From assembly GCF_000720455.1 (NCBI RefSeq), contig NZ_JOAK01000026.1:1-64000 (forward strand): a stretch of DNA of 64,000 nt, given 5' to 3'. The notes beneath the pieces are model-generated. The model was not told where the DNA came from, did no database searches, and saw only the letters and a list, made by a program, of their open reading frames with translations. Of the stretch, positions 1 to 11,249 are shown one piece after another (within the stretch, counting starts at the first letter, position 1; every line of letters begins with the position of its first letter). The translations under genes and the position numbers were made by a program. Source of the DNA: Streptomyces virginiae. Its GTDB lineage: Bacteria; Actinomycetota; Actinomycetes; Streptomycetales; Streptomycetaceae.

Positions 1-977
1 GTGGGTGACGGCTGCGGCGTGGGGGTCGGGGACGGAGTCGGCGTAGGCGTGGGGGTGGGCGTGGGCCTCGGGTTCGGCTTCGCCGGTGGGGTGGGTGCCG
101 TCGGCGCCGCGAGGCCGCCGTCCGGGACTTCATGGGTGCCCTTGAGGTAGTACGTGAACCAGGAGCGCACCGTCCGCAGGTACTCCGTCGACCGGTTGTA
201 GGACAGCACGGCCCGGTCCAGGTCCGCGTCGACGCGCAGGTCCCGGGCACCCGCGCACAGGTACCGGGCGGCCGCGAGGGCCGCGTCGTGCACGTTGTTC
301 GGGTTGCGCCGGCCGTCGCCGTCCGCGTCCTGGCCCCACGCCGCCCACGTGGAGGGGATGAACTGCATCGGCCCGACGGCCCGGTCGTACCGCGCGTCCC
401 CGTCGTAGGCCCCGCCGTCGGTGTCCGAGATGTTCGCGAAGCCGTTGCCGTCGAGCACCGGCCCCAGGATCGGCCGCAGCGTGGTCCCGGCGGCGTCCAC
501 CTGCCCGCCGCGCGCCTGTCCGGACTCCACCTTGCCGATGGCCGCGAGGAGTTGCCAGCGCAGACCGCAGCCGGGATCGCTCTGCCCCACCGTCTTCTCG
601 GCCCGCCGGTACGCCGCGAGCACGCTCGCCGGTATCCCCTGCGCGGCCCCGCCCACGGCGACCGCCGCCGCCGGCTGGGGCTGCGGCGCCGTCTGTTCCT
701 GCAGCCGGGCCTCGGGCGGCCCGTCCGGCAGCACCACGGCCGGCGGCTCCGGGCTGATCAGCGGCGGGAGTTCGGTGAAGTACGACGAGTCGCCGCCCCT
801 CGGGTCCGCCGCAAGGGGCGGGGCGCCGTTCGCGCCCGACGCCGACACCCGGTCCGGGCCGACGGGTGAGGGCCCGCGGGAGCCGGTCAGCGCCGCGGCC
901 GTCAGGGCACAGACCAGGGCGGCGGTCGCACCCCTGTACAGCCTGTAGCGCCCGCGTCCGCCTGATATGGACGACAT
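1..977 (-). CDS. secreted lytic murein transglycosylase (3' end outside window)
   Basis: Partial gene running leftwards off the window; about 325 codons are present. The ATG at 977 begins a basic N-terminus followed by a hydrophobic stretch (about residues 15-33), consistent with a signal peptide or anchor. The middle resembles SLT/MltB-type lytic transglycosylases: AAIGKVESGQ supplies a likely catalytic Glu, and GPMQFIPSTWAAWGQD with a later LSYNRSTEY is the usual Streptomyces pattern. The product should cleave peptidoglycan glycan strands outside the membrane. A Pro/Thr/Ser tail rich in PTPTP repeats follows and is cut by the edge. It is divergent from the DUF4184 gene. Confidence 0.85.
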   Translation of the reverse strand, partial: MSSISGGRGRYRLYRGATAALVCALTAAALTGSRGPSPVGPDRVSASGANGAPPLAADPRGGDSSYFTELPPLISPEPPAVVLPDGPPEARLQEQTAPQPQPAAAVAVGGAAQGIPASVLAAYRRAEKTVGQSDPGCGLRWQLLAAIGKVESGQARGGQVDAAGTTLRPILGPVLDGNGFANISDTDGGAYDGDARYDRAVGPMQFIPSTWAAWGQDADGDGRRNPNNVHDAALAAARYLCAGARDLRVDADLDRAVLSYNRSTEYLRTVRSWFTYYLKGTHEVPDGGLAAPTAPTPPAKPNPRPTPTPTPTPTPSPTPTPQPSP

Positions 978-1161
978 GAGCCGGACCCCTCCCCCTCGAC
1001 GTCCGCGTGACCCTACGTCAACTGCCTTGAGAGAGCACGGACAGCGCGTCGGAATTCACCACATCCCCACGTCCATGTAGCGGTCACGCATACTGTCGGG
1101 ACCCTTCGAGCGCATTGGCCCGAAGTAAAGGAACGCGCACGGAACGTCCAGGAGAGGTGCC

Positions 1162-2043
1162 ATGCCCTTCACTCTCAGCCATGCGGCCGCCGTACTGCCG
1201 GCCGTCCGCCGGACGGGGCGTGCGCGGGGGCCCCTCGTGGCCTCGGCGCTCGTCCTCGGCTCCTTCGCACCCGACACCTTCTACTTCACGGACGCGATCG
1301 TCGAGGGCGTCATGGCGTACGGCGCCTTCACGCACTCGCTGCCCGGGGTGCTCACCGTGGACGCGCTGCTCACCGCCGTGCTCGTGGGCTGTTGGCTGCT
1401 GCTGCGCGAACCGCTGGTCGCGCTCCTGCCGCGCGGTTCGCGGGGCCGGGTGCACGCCTTCGTGCGGGGTGAGGAGTGGCGGGTGCGCCGCCGACTGCCC
1501 GCGCTGGCCGCATGGTTCTACGTCTCGGCGGTCATCGGTTCGCTCACGCACGTGGTGTGGGACAGCTTCACGCACATGGACCGCTGGGGGACGAACGCGA
1601 TGCCGTGGCTCGGCGAGCCCATCGCCTTCGGCTTCCCGCCCTACACCTTCCTGCAGTACGGCACTTCGGCGGTCGCGGCCTGTGCGCTGCTCTGGTTCAC
1701 GGCGACGGCGCTGCGCCGGCTGCCCGCGTCCGCGGCCCCCGCGGAGGTGCCGGTGCTCGGCCGTGCCGAGTACTGGGGCTGGCTGGCGCTGATCGCGGCG
1801 TGCGTGACGACCGGGGTCACCGTGCGCGTGATCCGCTTCTTCACCTTCTTCGACCGGATCCGCACCCCCCTCGACATCATTCCGACCATCTGTTTCGGGG
1901 CGGGCGGCGGACTGGCGGTGGGCCTGCTGCTCTACGGGCTGCTGGTCCGGCTGCGCCACCGCCGCGACGGGCGCGACCACGTGGGGCGCCCGGCGGGCGA
2001 GGAGACGGACGAGGAAACGCGGACGCCCGTCCCCACCGCCTGA
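1162..2043 (+). CDS. DUF4184 family integral membrane protein
   Basis: 293 residues starting MPFTLSHAAAVLPA, the conserved start of DUF4184 proteins. An AGGAGAGG ribosome site lies just upstream of the ATG. Several hydrophobic segments are visible (about residues 28-45, 60-85, 118-140, 165-190, 205-225, 245-265). Histidines occur in SHA near the start and in SLTHVVWDSFTHMD, where metal-hydrolase-like membrane proteins often carry them. Function is not established for the family. The stop codon lies inside a long hairpin shared with the end of polA. Confidence 0.8.
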   Translation: MPFTLSHAAAVLPAVRRTGRARGPLVASALVLGSFAPDTFYFTDAIVEGVMAYGAFTHSLPGVLTVDALLTAVLVGCWLLLREPLVALLPRGSRGRVHAFVRGEEWRVRRRLPALAAWFYVSAVIGSLTHVVWDSFTHMDRWGTNAMPWLGEPIAFGFPPYTFLQYGTSAVAACALLWFTATALRRLPASAAPAEVPVLGRAEYWGWLALIAACVTTGVTVRVIRFFTFFDRIRTPLDIIPTICFGAGGGLAVGLLLYGLLVRLRHRRDGRDHVGRPAGEETDEETRTPVPTA

Positions 2044-2063
2044 GCGGACGGTGGGGACGGGCG
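2024..2063. terminator. bidirectional terminator between DUF4184 gene and polA
   Basis: A 15-bp perfect inverted repeat (CGCCCGTCCCCACCG at 2024-2038, its complement at 2049-2063) with a 10-nt loop that contains the DUF4184 stop codon. It separates convergent genes and suits both directions; there is no strong T-tract, as is usual in Streptomyces. Confidence 0.7.
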
Positions 2064-2083
2064 CCGGCGGTGCCTCACGTCGG

Positions 2084-4807
2084 TCAGTGCGCGGCGGACT
2101 CCCAGTCCGCGCCGACGCCCACCGACACGTCCAGCGGGGCCCGAAGTTCGACGGCGGCGCCCATCTCGCGGCGCACCAGCTCCTCCACCCGCTCGCGCTC
2201 ACCGGGGGCGATCTCCAGCACGATTTCGTCGTGGACCTGGAGCAGCATCCGCGACCGCAGGCCGGCCTCGGCGATCGCCTTGTCCACGCGCAGCATCGCG
2301 ACCTTGACGATGTCGGCGGCGGTGCCCTGGATCGGGGCGTTGAGCGCCATCCGCTCGGCGGCCTCGCGGCGCTGGCGGTTGTCGCTGTTGAGGTCGGGCA
2401 GGTACCGGCGGCGGCCGAAGATCGTCGCCGTGTATCCGGTGGCGCGGGCCTCGTCCACGACGCGCTGGAGGTAGTCGCGCACCCCGCCGAACCGCTCGAA
2501 GAAGGTCTCCATCAGGCCGCGCGCCTCGGCGGGCTCGATGCCCAGCTGCTGGGACAGGCCGAAGGCGGACAGACCGTAGGCCAGGCCGTAGGACATCGCC
2601 TTGATCTTGCGGCGCATTTCGGCGTCGACCTGGTCGCGCTCCACGCCGAACACCTGGGAGGCGACGGTGGTGTGGAGGTCCTCGCCGGTGGCGAACGCCT
2701 CGATCAGGCCCTCGTCCTCGGAGAGGTGGGCCATCACGCGCAGCTCGATCTGGCTGTAGTCGGCCGTCATCAGCGACTCGAAGCCCTCGCCGACGACGAA
2801 GCCGCGGCGGATGGCACGCCCCTCGTCGGTGCGCACCGGTACGTTCTGCAGGTTCGGGTCGGTGGAGGACAGACGGCCGGTCGCGGCGACGGTCTGGCTG
2901 AAGCTGGTGTGCACCCGGCCGTCGGCGGCGATGGTCTTGACCAGGCCCTCGACGGTGACGCGCAGCTTGGCCTGCTCCCGGTGACGGAGCATGATCACCG
3001 GCAGTTCGTGGTCGGTCTGCGTGGCCAGCCAGGCCAGCGCGTCGGCGTCCGTGGTGTAGCCGGTCTTGGTCTTCTTCGTCTTCGGCAGGTCCAGCTCGCC
3101 GAAGAAGACCTCCTGGAGCTGCTTGGGCGAGCCGAGGTTGAACTCGTGGCCGACCGCCGCGTGCGCCTCCTTGACCGCCTGCTGCACCGCTCCGGCGAAC
3201 TGCTGCTCCATGGCTTCCAGGTGGTCGCGGTCGGCGGCGATGCCGGCGCGCTCCATCCGGGCGAGCAGCTCGGAGGTGGGCAGCTCCATGTCGTGCAGCA
3301 GCTCCGCGGCGCCCACCTCGGTGAGCTTGCCGGTGAAGGCGTCGCCCAGGTCCAGGACGGCGCGGGCCTGCGCCATCAGCGCCTCGGCCTCGGCCGTCTC
3401 GTCGGCGCCGAAGGCCAGCTGCCCGTCGGCGGCGGCGGGGGCCAGCTCACGGTGCAGGTACTCCGTGGACAGGGCGTCCAGGGCGAAGGAGCGCCGGCCC
3501 GGCTTGACCAGGTAGGCGGCGAGCGCGGTGTCCATGGTGATGCCGGCGAGGCTCCAGCCGTGCTCGGGGAAGACCCGCATCAGACCCTTGGCGTTGTGCA
3601 CGACCTTGGGCCGGGTGGCGTCGGCCGCCCAGGCCGCGAAGGCCCGCTCGTCCGTCTCGTCGAGCTCGGCCGGGGTGAACCAGGCGGCTGCTCCCCCGGC
3701 GGCGGCCAGCGCGATCTCGGCGACGTTGCCCTGGCCGAGGGCCCAGCTGTCGACGGTCGCGACGCCCAGCGGCCCGCCCGCGTGGCTCTCCAGCCACGGC
3801 GCCAGCTCGCCCGTGCCCAGCACGGACGCGTCGAGCTCCACACCGGCCGCGGGCGCCGGGGCGGCCTCCTGCTCGGCGGCGCCCGGGTCCACGGCGAGCA
3901 GCCGCTCGCGCAGCGACGGGTTGCGGATCTCCAGCACGTCCAGCACACCGGTGACCGCGGACCGGTCGTACGGCAGGCGGCCCAGGTCGGCGGGGGTCTT
4001 GGACAGCTCCACGTCCTTGACCATCTCGGTCAGGACCCGGTTGAGCTTGACGGCCTCCAGGTGGTCCCGGAAGTTCTGCCCGGCCTTGCCCTTGACCTCC
4101 TCGGCGCGCTCCACGAGCTCCGCGAACGACCCGAACTGGGTGATCCACTTGGCTGCGGTCTTCTCGCCGACGCCCGGGATGCCGGGGAGGTTGTCGGACG
4201 GGTCGCCGCGCAGCGCCGCGAAGTCCGGGTACTGCTGCGGGGTCAGTCCGTACTTCTCCTCGACCTTCTCCGGCGTGAAGCGCGTCAGCTCCGAGACGCC
4301 CTTGGTCGGGTAGAGCACGGTGGTGTGCTCGGACACGAGCTGGAAGGAGTCCCGGTCGCCGGTGACGATCAGCACCTCGAATCCGAGGGCCTCGGCCTGC
4401 GTCGCCAGCGTCGCGATCACGTCGTCGGCCTCGAAGCCGTCGACGGCGAACCGCGGCACCTTCATCGCGTCGAGGAGCTCGCCGATCAGCTCGACCTGGC
4501 CCTTGAACTCGTCGGGCGTCTTGGAACGGTTCGCCTTGTACTCGGGGAACTCCGTCGAGCGCCACGTCTTGCGGGACACGTCGAACGCCACCGCGAAGTG
4601 CGTGGGCGCCTCGTCGCGCAGCGTGTTCGCCAGCATCGACGCGAAGCCGTAGATGGCGTTGGTCGGCTGCCCCGTCGCGGTCGTGAAGTTCTCCGCGGGC
4701 AGCGCGAAGAACGCCCGGTACGCCAGGGAGTGCCCGTCCATGAGCATCAGGCGGGGGCGGTCCGCTGCGGTCGTCTGGTCCGTCTTCTTCGATGCTGAAT
4801 CTGCCAC
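2084..4807 (-). CDS. polA: DNA polymerase I
   Basis: 907 residues from the GTG at 4807 (VADSASKKTD). The open frame reaches upstream to 4969, but homology begins near LMLMDGHSLAYRAFF, so the short start fits. Three parts are visible: an N-terminal 5' flap nuclease (to about residue 310), a 3'-5' exonuclease-like fold, and the family A polymerase with motif A (DYSQIELR), motif B (RRKIKAMSYGLAYG) and motif C (QVHDEI). The middle fold lacks the D-x-E metal motif (GVATVDSWALG stands in its place), so proofreading is probably lost, as in other actinobacterial PolA. The enzyme processes Okazaki fragments and fills repair gaps. It is divergent from the oxidoreductase gene. Confidence 0.97.
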   Translation of the reverse strand: MADSASKKTDQTTAADRPRLMLMDGHSLAYRAFFALPAENFTTATGQPTNAIYGFASMLANTLRDEAPTHFAVAFDVSRKTWRSTEFPEYKANRSKTPDEFKGQVELIGELLDAMKVPRFAVDGFEADDVIATLATQAEALGFEVLIVTGDRDSFQLVSEHTTVLYPTKGVSELTRFTPEKVEEKYGLTPQQYPDFAALRGDPSDNLPGIPGVGEKTAAKWITQFGSFAELVERAEEVKGKAGQNFRDHLEAVKLNRVLTEMVKDVELSKTPADLGRLPYDRSAVTGVLDVLEIRNPSLRERLLAVDPGAAEQEAAPAPAAGVELDASVLGTGELAPWLESHAGGPLGVATVDSWALGQGNVAEIALAAAGGAAAWFTPAELDETDERAFAAWAADATRPKVVHNAKGLMRVFPEHGWSLAGITMDTALAAYLVKPGRRSFALDALSTEYLHRELAPAAADGQLAFGADETAEAEALMAQARAVLDLGDAFTGKLTEVGAAELLHDMELPTSELLARMERAGIAADRDHLEAMEQQFAGAVQQAVKEAHAAVGHEFNLGSPKQLQEVFFGELDLPKTKKTKTGYTTDADALAWLATQTDHELPVIMLRHREQAKLRVTVEGLVKTIAADGRVHTSFSQTVAATGRLSSTDPNLQNVPVRTDEGRAIRRGFVVGEGFESLMTADYSQIELRVMAHLSEDEGLIEAFATGEDLHTTVASQVFGVERDQVDAEMRRKIKAMSYGLAYGLSAFGLSQQLGIEPAEARGLMETFFERFGGVRDYLQRVVDEARATGYTATIFGRRRYLPDLNSDNRQRREAAERMALNAPIQGTAADIVKVAMLRVDKAIAEAGLRSRMLLQVHDEIVLEIAPGERERVEELVRREMGAAVELRAPLDVSVGVGADWESAAH

Positions 4808-5007
4808 GTCCCCGATCCTAGGCGCCCCCACCGACAATTCCGGCCCGTCGCCTCCCCCGGCGCATCCGCCCCGCCGGACGCCCCCGGCGCACCGGTCCGG
4901 GCGCCGCGAACACCGGACCGCCCTCCCCCGGTACCCATGGCTCGTGCAAGGATCGAAGCACGCGGCCACCCGTGCTGCACACGTACGTACGCTCGAAGGG
5001 GAGCGCG

Positions 5008-7278
<2,271 letters not shown>

Positions 7279-7332
7279 TAGAACGACCTCAGGACATGAA
7301 GGTTAACGAGCGTTGACGAACGGAGCCTGACC

Positions 7333-7824
7333 ATGGGTGAGCAGCACGCAGTGAAGTTCCCGCAGGAGGTCCTCGACGAGTACGCGGCCCTGGGCATCGA
7401 CCTGCCCGCGCTGTTCTCGGCCGGCGACCTCGGCGAGCGCATGGACATCCGCATCCTGGAGGCCTCCGCCGACCGCGTCGTCGGCACCATGCCGGTCAAG
7501 GGCAACACCCAGCCCTACGGACTGCTCCACGGCGGCGCCTCCGCCGTACTGGCCGAGACCCTGGGCTCGATCGGCGCCATGATGCACGGCGGCATCAACA
7601 AGATCGCCGTCGGGGTGGACCTGAACTGCACCCACCACCGGGGCGCCCGCACCGGTGTCGTCACCGGCGTCGCCACCCCGGTGCACCGCGGCCGCTCGAC
7701 CACCACCTTCGAGATCGTCATCACCGACGAGCAGGACAAGCGGATCTGCACCGCCCGCCTGACCTGCCTGCTGCGCGACGTCGACCAGGTCGCCGGGGGC
7801 GCCGGGGCCCACGCGCAGGCCTGA
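7333..7824 (+). CDS. PaaI-like hotdog-fold thioesterase
   Basis: 163 residues. The sequence NTQPYGLLHGGASAVLAETLGS is the classic HGG(A/S) motif of PaaI/YbdB-type acyl-CoA thioesterases, with the catalytic Glu/Asp expected on the following helix. GVDLNCTHHRGAR and GRSTTTFEIVI are the usual later strands. It lies 54 bp after the oxidoreductase on the same strand, so co-transcription is possible. It probably hydrolyses aryl- or acyl-CoA; the substrate cannot be told from sequence. Confidence 0.88.
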   Translation: MGEQHAVKFPQEVLDEYAALGIDLPALFSAGDLGERMDIRILEASADRVVGTMPVKGNTQPYGLLHGGASAVLAETLGSIGAMMHGGINKIAVGVDLNCTHHRGARTGVVTGVATPVHRGRSTTTFEIVITDEQDKRICTARLTCLLRDVDQVAGGAGAHAQA

Positions 7825-8025
7825 CCCGGCCGCGAGCGCGGCACCCGCGCCCTCGGTGCGCCCCGGGCCCGGACCCCGACCTTCACGGGCGGTGGATCCG
7901 GGCCTGCGCCGTCCCGGCGCTCCCGGGCGTACCACCCCGGCCCGCAACCGCCCGGAATCCGCCAGTCCGCACGCTTCGCGGTGACATCTGTTGTCTCGCA
8001 GGTGGCCACCGCCTACCGTCCCCCC

Positions 8026-8427
8026 ATGGGGACCATGCCACGCACGGCCCGGTACGCCGCGCACATCCTCCTCGCGGCGCTCGCCCTGGCCGGATGCTCA
8101 TCCTCCGCACCACCCTCCGCGGCGGGTTCCGCGAGCCCCTCCGCCCCCACTCCCGCCTCGCCCGTACAGGTGTGCACGAGCCTGGTGTCCTACTGGGCGA
8201 AGGAGACCCTCCTGGGCACCACATGGTCCGGTCTCGACTGGGAACAGAAGGGGCTTTCCAACGACCAGTACGCGATCCACGAGGACGCGGTGGCCGCGGG
8301 ACGCACCGAGGAACGAACTACCGGACGGGAAAAGGCACTTGAGCTGATCGACCGGTTCGTCGCGCAGCGCTGCGCCGAGCAGGGCGGCGCGACCCGCAGT
8401 TCGGAGAACTGGCGTCCGCCGGTGTGA
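8026..8427 (+). CDS. small secreted lipoprotein
   Basis: 133 residues from the ATG at 8026. It has a basic start, a hydrophobic helix and a lipobox LALAGCSSS with Cys near residue 25, then a Ser/Pro/Ala linker. The mature part (VCTSLVSYWAKETL onwards) has two further Cys residues and no domain I recognise. It is expected to be diacylated and held on the outer face of the membrane. A shorter ATG three codons in is possible. Confidence 0.75.
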   Translation: MGTMPRTARYAAHILLAALALAGCSSSAPPSAAGSASPSAPTPASPVQVCTSLVSYWAKETLLGTTWSGLDWEQKGLSNDQYAIHEDAVAAGRTEERTTGREKALELIDRFVAQRCAEQGGATRSSENWRPPV

Positions 8428-8967
8428 CCGGCGTCACCGCATTCCGAGCACGCTGTCCGTCTTCCGGTCAGCCGCCCGCGCGGGGCCGAACCGCAGGTGA
8501 GGGCCCTGGCGGCCACCTGAACAAGATCGTTCACAGCCCCGACACAACGCCGTAATGATCACTCTGCGTAATGCACAGGACGGTCTTAATCCGTCTTTTC
8601 CCTTGAGAATGGCCACCCCGCGGATTCTTTCGGACACGCGCAGCCACATTCGGCTGAATTTGATCTAAGACAGGTGCATGAAGCCCTCAAGCCCCTTAGG
8701 GGAACAGGTATTTCTCACGATGCGGACAATGTCAGGGGTACCTAAATGTCCGGTTTGTTCTAACTCCCACCACACATTCTTGGCCTTGGCATAACAAGAG
8801 CGTCACATCCTCCTTTCCCGCCTCCCGGTGCTCGCCACCTCGGCCCTAGAGTCACGGCCAGTCACCGCGCCGCAGGGCGCGAATCAGCACGGCCGTGGAC
8901 CTCTCCAGTGCGGCCCGGCGACCCAACGGCACCTCGACAGAGGGCTGCGCCAGGGAAAGGAAGAATC
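8428..8967. other. 540-bp intergenic region upstream of the LIV binding-protein gene
   Basis: No gene is apparent. The stretch 8530-8810 is clearly richer in A/T than its surroundings, as expected of a long promoter or leader region. CCCCTTAGGGG at 8692-8702 is a short palindrome. I see no convincing -35/-10 pair and no riboswitch that I recognise. Confidence 0.5.
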
Positions 8968-10200
8968 GTGCGACACCGTTCTTTGCTCATCCTCACCACC
9001 GTGATCACCACGGGAGCACTGACCCTCACCGCTTGCGGATCGCGCGACGGAGGCTCCAAGGACAACAGCGGCGGCAAGAAGACCGTCGTCGTCATCGGCG
9101 TCGACGCCCCGCTGACCGGTTCCCTCTCCGCTCTCGGTCAGGGCATCAAGAACTCCGTGGACCTCGCGGCCAAGACGGCCAACAAGAACAACGAGGTCCC
9201 GGGCATCGAGTTCAAGGTCGAGGCCCTCGACGACCAGGCCGTCCCGGCCTCCGGTCAGGCCAACGCCACCAAGCTCGTCGGCAACAAGGACGTCGTCGGC
9301 GTCGTCGGCCCGCTGAACTCGGGCGTCGCCCAGCAGATGCAGGGCGTCTTCGCCTCCGCCAAGCTGGCGCAGGTCTCCCCCGCCAACACCAACCCCGCGC
9401 TCAGCCAGGGTGACAACTGGGGCAAGGGCGAGTTCAAGCGCGGCTTCGACACCTACTTCCGCACCGCCGCCACCGACGTGGTCCAGGGCAAGTTCGCCGC
9501 CCAGTACCTCTTCAAGGACGCCGGCAAGAAGAAGGTCTTCATCGTCGACGACAAGCAGACCTACGGCGCCGGCCTCGCCGCGATCTTCGCCGACGAGTTC
9601 AAGAAGCTCGGTGGCGAGGTCGCCGGCACCGACCACGTCACCGTGAAGGAGACCGACTTCTCCTCCACCGCCGACAAGGTCAAGTCCTCCGGCGCCGACT
9701 CCGTCTACTTCGGCGGCCAGTACCCCGAGGGCGGCCTGCTCGCCGACCAGATCAAGAAGACCGGCGCCAACGTCCCGCTCATGGGCGGCGACGGCATCCA
9801 GGACCCGGCGTTCATCAGCGCCTCCGGTGAGGCCAACGAGGGCGACCTCGCCACCTCCATCGGCTACCCGGTCGAGAAGCTCGACACCGCCAAGAAGTTC
9901 ATCGAGGACTACAAGGCCGAGGGCTACAAGGACCCGTACGCCGCCTACGGTGGCTACTCCTACGACGCCGGCTGGGCCGTCATCCAGGCCGTCAAGGCCG
10001 TCGTCGCCGCCAACAGCGGCAAGCTCCCCGACGACGCCCGCGCCAAGGTCGTCGAGGCTCTCGGCAAGGTCTCCTTCGAGGGCGTGACCGGCAAGGTCGC
10101 CTTCGACCAGTACGGCGACACCACCAACAAGCAGCTCACGGTCTACAAGGTCGAGGGCGGCAAGTGGGTCGACGTCAAGAGCGACACCTTCAACCAGTAA
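8968..10200 (+). CDS. branched-chain amino acid ABC transporter substrate-binding lipoprotein
   Basis: 410 residues from the GTG at 8968, preceded by AAAGGAAG. A signal peptide ends in a lipobox (LTLTAC), so the protein is a membrane-anchored lipoprotein. The mature region is a periplasmic-binding type 1 (LivJ/LivK) fold: VIGVDAPLTGSLSALG at the start, VVGPLNSGVAQQMQGV, SPANTNPAL and a C-terminal AYGGYSYDAGWAVIQAVKA. It should capture Leu/Ile/Val or related substrates for the permeases that follow. It is the first gene of the five-gene transporter, separated from livH by a strong hairpin. Confidence 0.95.
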   Translation: MRHRSLLILTTVITTGALTLTACGSRDGGSKDNSGGKKTVVVIGVDAPLTGSLSALGQGIKNSVDLAAKTANKNNEVPGIEFKVEALDDQAVPASGQANATKLVGNKDVVGVVGPLNSGVAQQMQGVFASAKLAQVSPANTNPALSQGDNWGKGEFKRGFDTYFRTAATDVVQGKFAAQYLFKDAGKKKVFIVDDKQTYGAGLAAIFADEFKKLGGEVAGTDHVTVKETDFSSTADKVKSSGADSVYFGGQYPEGGLLADQIKKTGANVPLMGGDGIQDPAFISASGEANEGDLATSIGYPVEKLDTAKKFIEDYKAEGYKDPYAAYGGYSYDAGWAVIQAVKAVVAANSGKLPDDARAKVVEALGKVSFEGVTGKVAFDQYGDTTNKQLTVYKVEGGKWVDVKSDTFNQ

Positions 10201-10249
10201 GCCGTAGCACCCAGCAGCACCCGTAACACCCGCATCACCTGAACCAACG

Positions 10250-10282
10250 CCGCGCGAGGGCGCAAACAGTGCCCTCGCGCGG
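10250..10282 (+). terminator. attenuator hairpin between binding-protein gene and livH
   Basis: A perfect 12-bp stem (CCGCGCGAGGGC at 10250-10261 and its complement at 10271-10282) with a 9-nt loop, followed by AGTCTTAT. Its place just after the binding-protein gene suggests partial termination or protection of the upstream mRNA end, giving more binding protein than permease. Confidence 0.6.
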
Positions 10283-10316
10283 AGTCTTATCCGACACGCT
10301 CATCGGAGGCCCTGCG

Positions 10317-11249
10317 GTGCACGAACTGCCGCAACAGCTGGCCAACGGCCTGGCCCTCGGTGCTCTCTATGGTCTCATCGCCATCGGGTACACCATGGTC
10401 TACGGCATCGTCCAGCTCATCAACTTCGCCCACGGCGAGATCTTCATGATCGGCGGCTTCGGCGCGCTCTCCGCCTACGCCATCCTCCCGACCGGCACCA
10501 GCCTGCTGATCGCGATCCCAGTCATGATCATCGGAGGTGCGATAACCTCCGTCGCCGTAGCCTGCGCAGCCGAACGCTTCGCCTACCGCCCCCTGCGCAG
10601 CGCTCCCAGGCTCGCACCCCTCATCACCGCAATCGGCCTCTCGATCGCGCTGCAGCAGCTCGTCTGGCAGTTCTACCCGGACGCCAAGAAGGCAGTCAGC
10701 TTCCCCGAGTTCAAGGGCGCGGCCTTCAAGATCACCGACAGCCTCGCGATCCAGCGTGCGGACCTCTTCGTCCTCATCCTCGCCCCGCTCTGCATGCTCG
10801 CCCTCGGCGTCTTCGTCCAGAAGAGCCGCAGCGGCCGCGCCATGCAGGCCACCGCGCAGGACCCCGACACCGCGAAGCTGATGGGCATCAACACCGACCG
10901 CATCATCGTCATGGCCTTCGCCATCGGTGCCGCGTTCGCCGCCGTCGCCGCCGTCGCCTACGGCCTCGACAAGGGCCAGATCAACTTCGAGATGGGCTTC
11001 ATCCTCGGCCTCAAGGCCTTCACCGCGGCCGTCCTCGGCGGCATCGGCAACATCTACGGAGCCATGGTCGGCGGCGTCGTCCTCGGACTCGCCGAAGCCC
11101 TCTCGATCGCCTACATCGAAGAGATCCCCGGCATGCAGCAGCTCGGCGGTGGAGCCTGGTCCAACGTCTGGGCGTTCGTACTCCTCATCGTCGTCCTCCT
11201 CGTGCGGCCACAAGGCCTGCTCGGTGAGCGCGTCGCGGATCGGGCGTGA
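10317..11249 (+). CDS. livH: branched-chain amino acid ABC transporter permease LivH
   Basis: 310 residues from the GTG at 10317 (VHELPQQLANGL), with GGAGGC ten bases upstream; the open frame extends 16 codons further but without a ribosome site. It has eight or so hydrophobic helices, YGLIAIGYTMVYGIVQLINFAHGE-type opening typical of LivH, and the cytoplasmic loop AQDPDTAKLMGIN that contacts the ATPases. It forms the membrane channel with LivM. Its stop overlaps the LivM start (GTGA). Confidence 0.95.
   Translation: MHELPQQLANGLALGALYGLIAIGYTMVYGIVQLINFAHGEIFMIGGFGALSAYAILPTGTSLLIAIPVMIIGGAITSVAVACAAERFAYRPLRSAPRLAPLITAIGLSIALQQLVWQFYPDAKKAVSFPEFKGAAFKITDSLAIQRADLFVLILAPLCMLALGVFVQKSRSGRAMQATAQDPDTAKLMGINTDRIIVMAFAIGAAFAAVAAVAYGLDKGQINFEMGFILGLKAFTAAVLGGIGNIYGAMVGGVVLGLAEALSIAYIEEIPGMQQLGGGAWSNVWAFVLLIVVLLVRPQGLLGERVADRA

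Noticed and set aside
2051..4798. A 915-codon rightward open frame opposite polA
   Set aside because: It is the antisense shadow of a high-GC gene: biased Arg/Gly/Leu composition and no family resemblance, while the opposite strand has all polymerase motifs.
2084..4807. Loss of the PolA proofreading motif as a novelty
   Set aside because: A degenerate exonuclease fold is already typical of actinobacterial PolA; noted in the annotation only.
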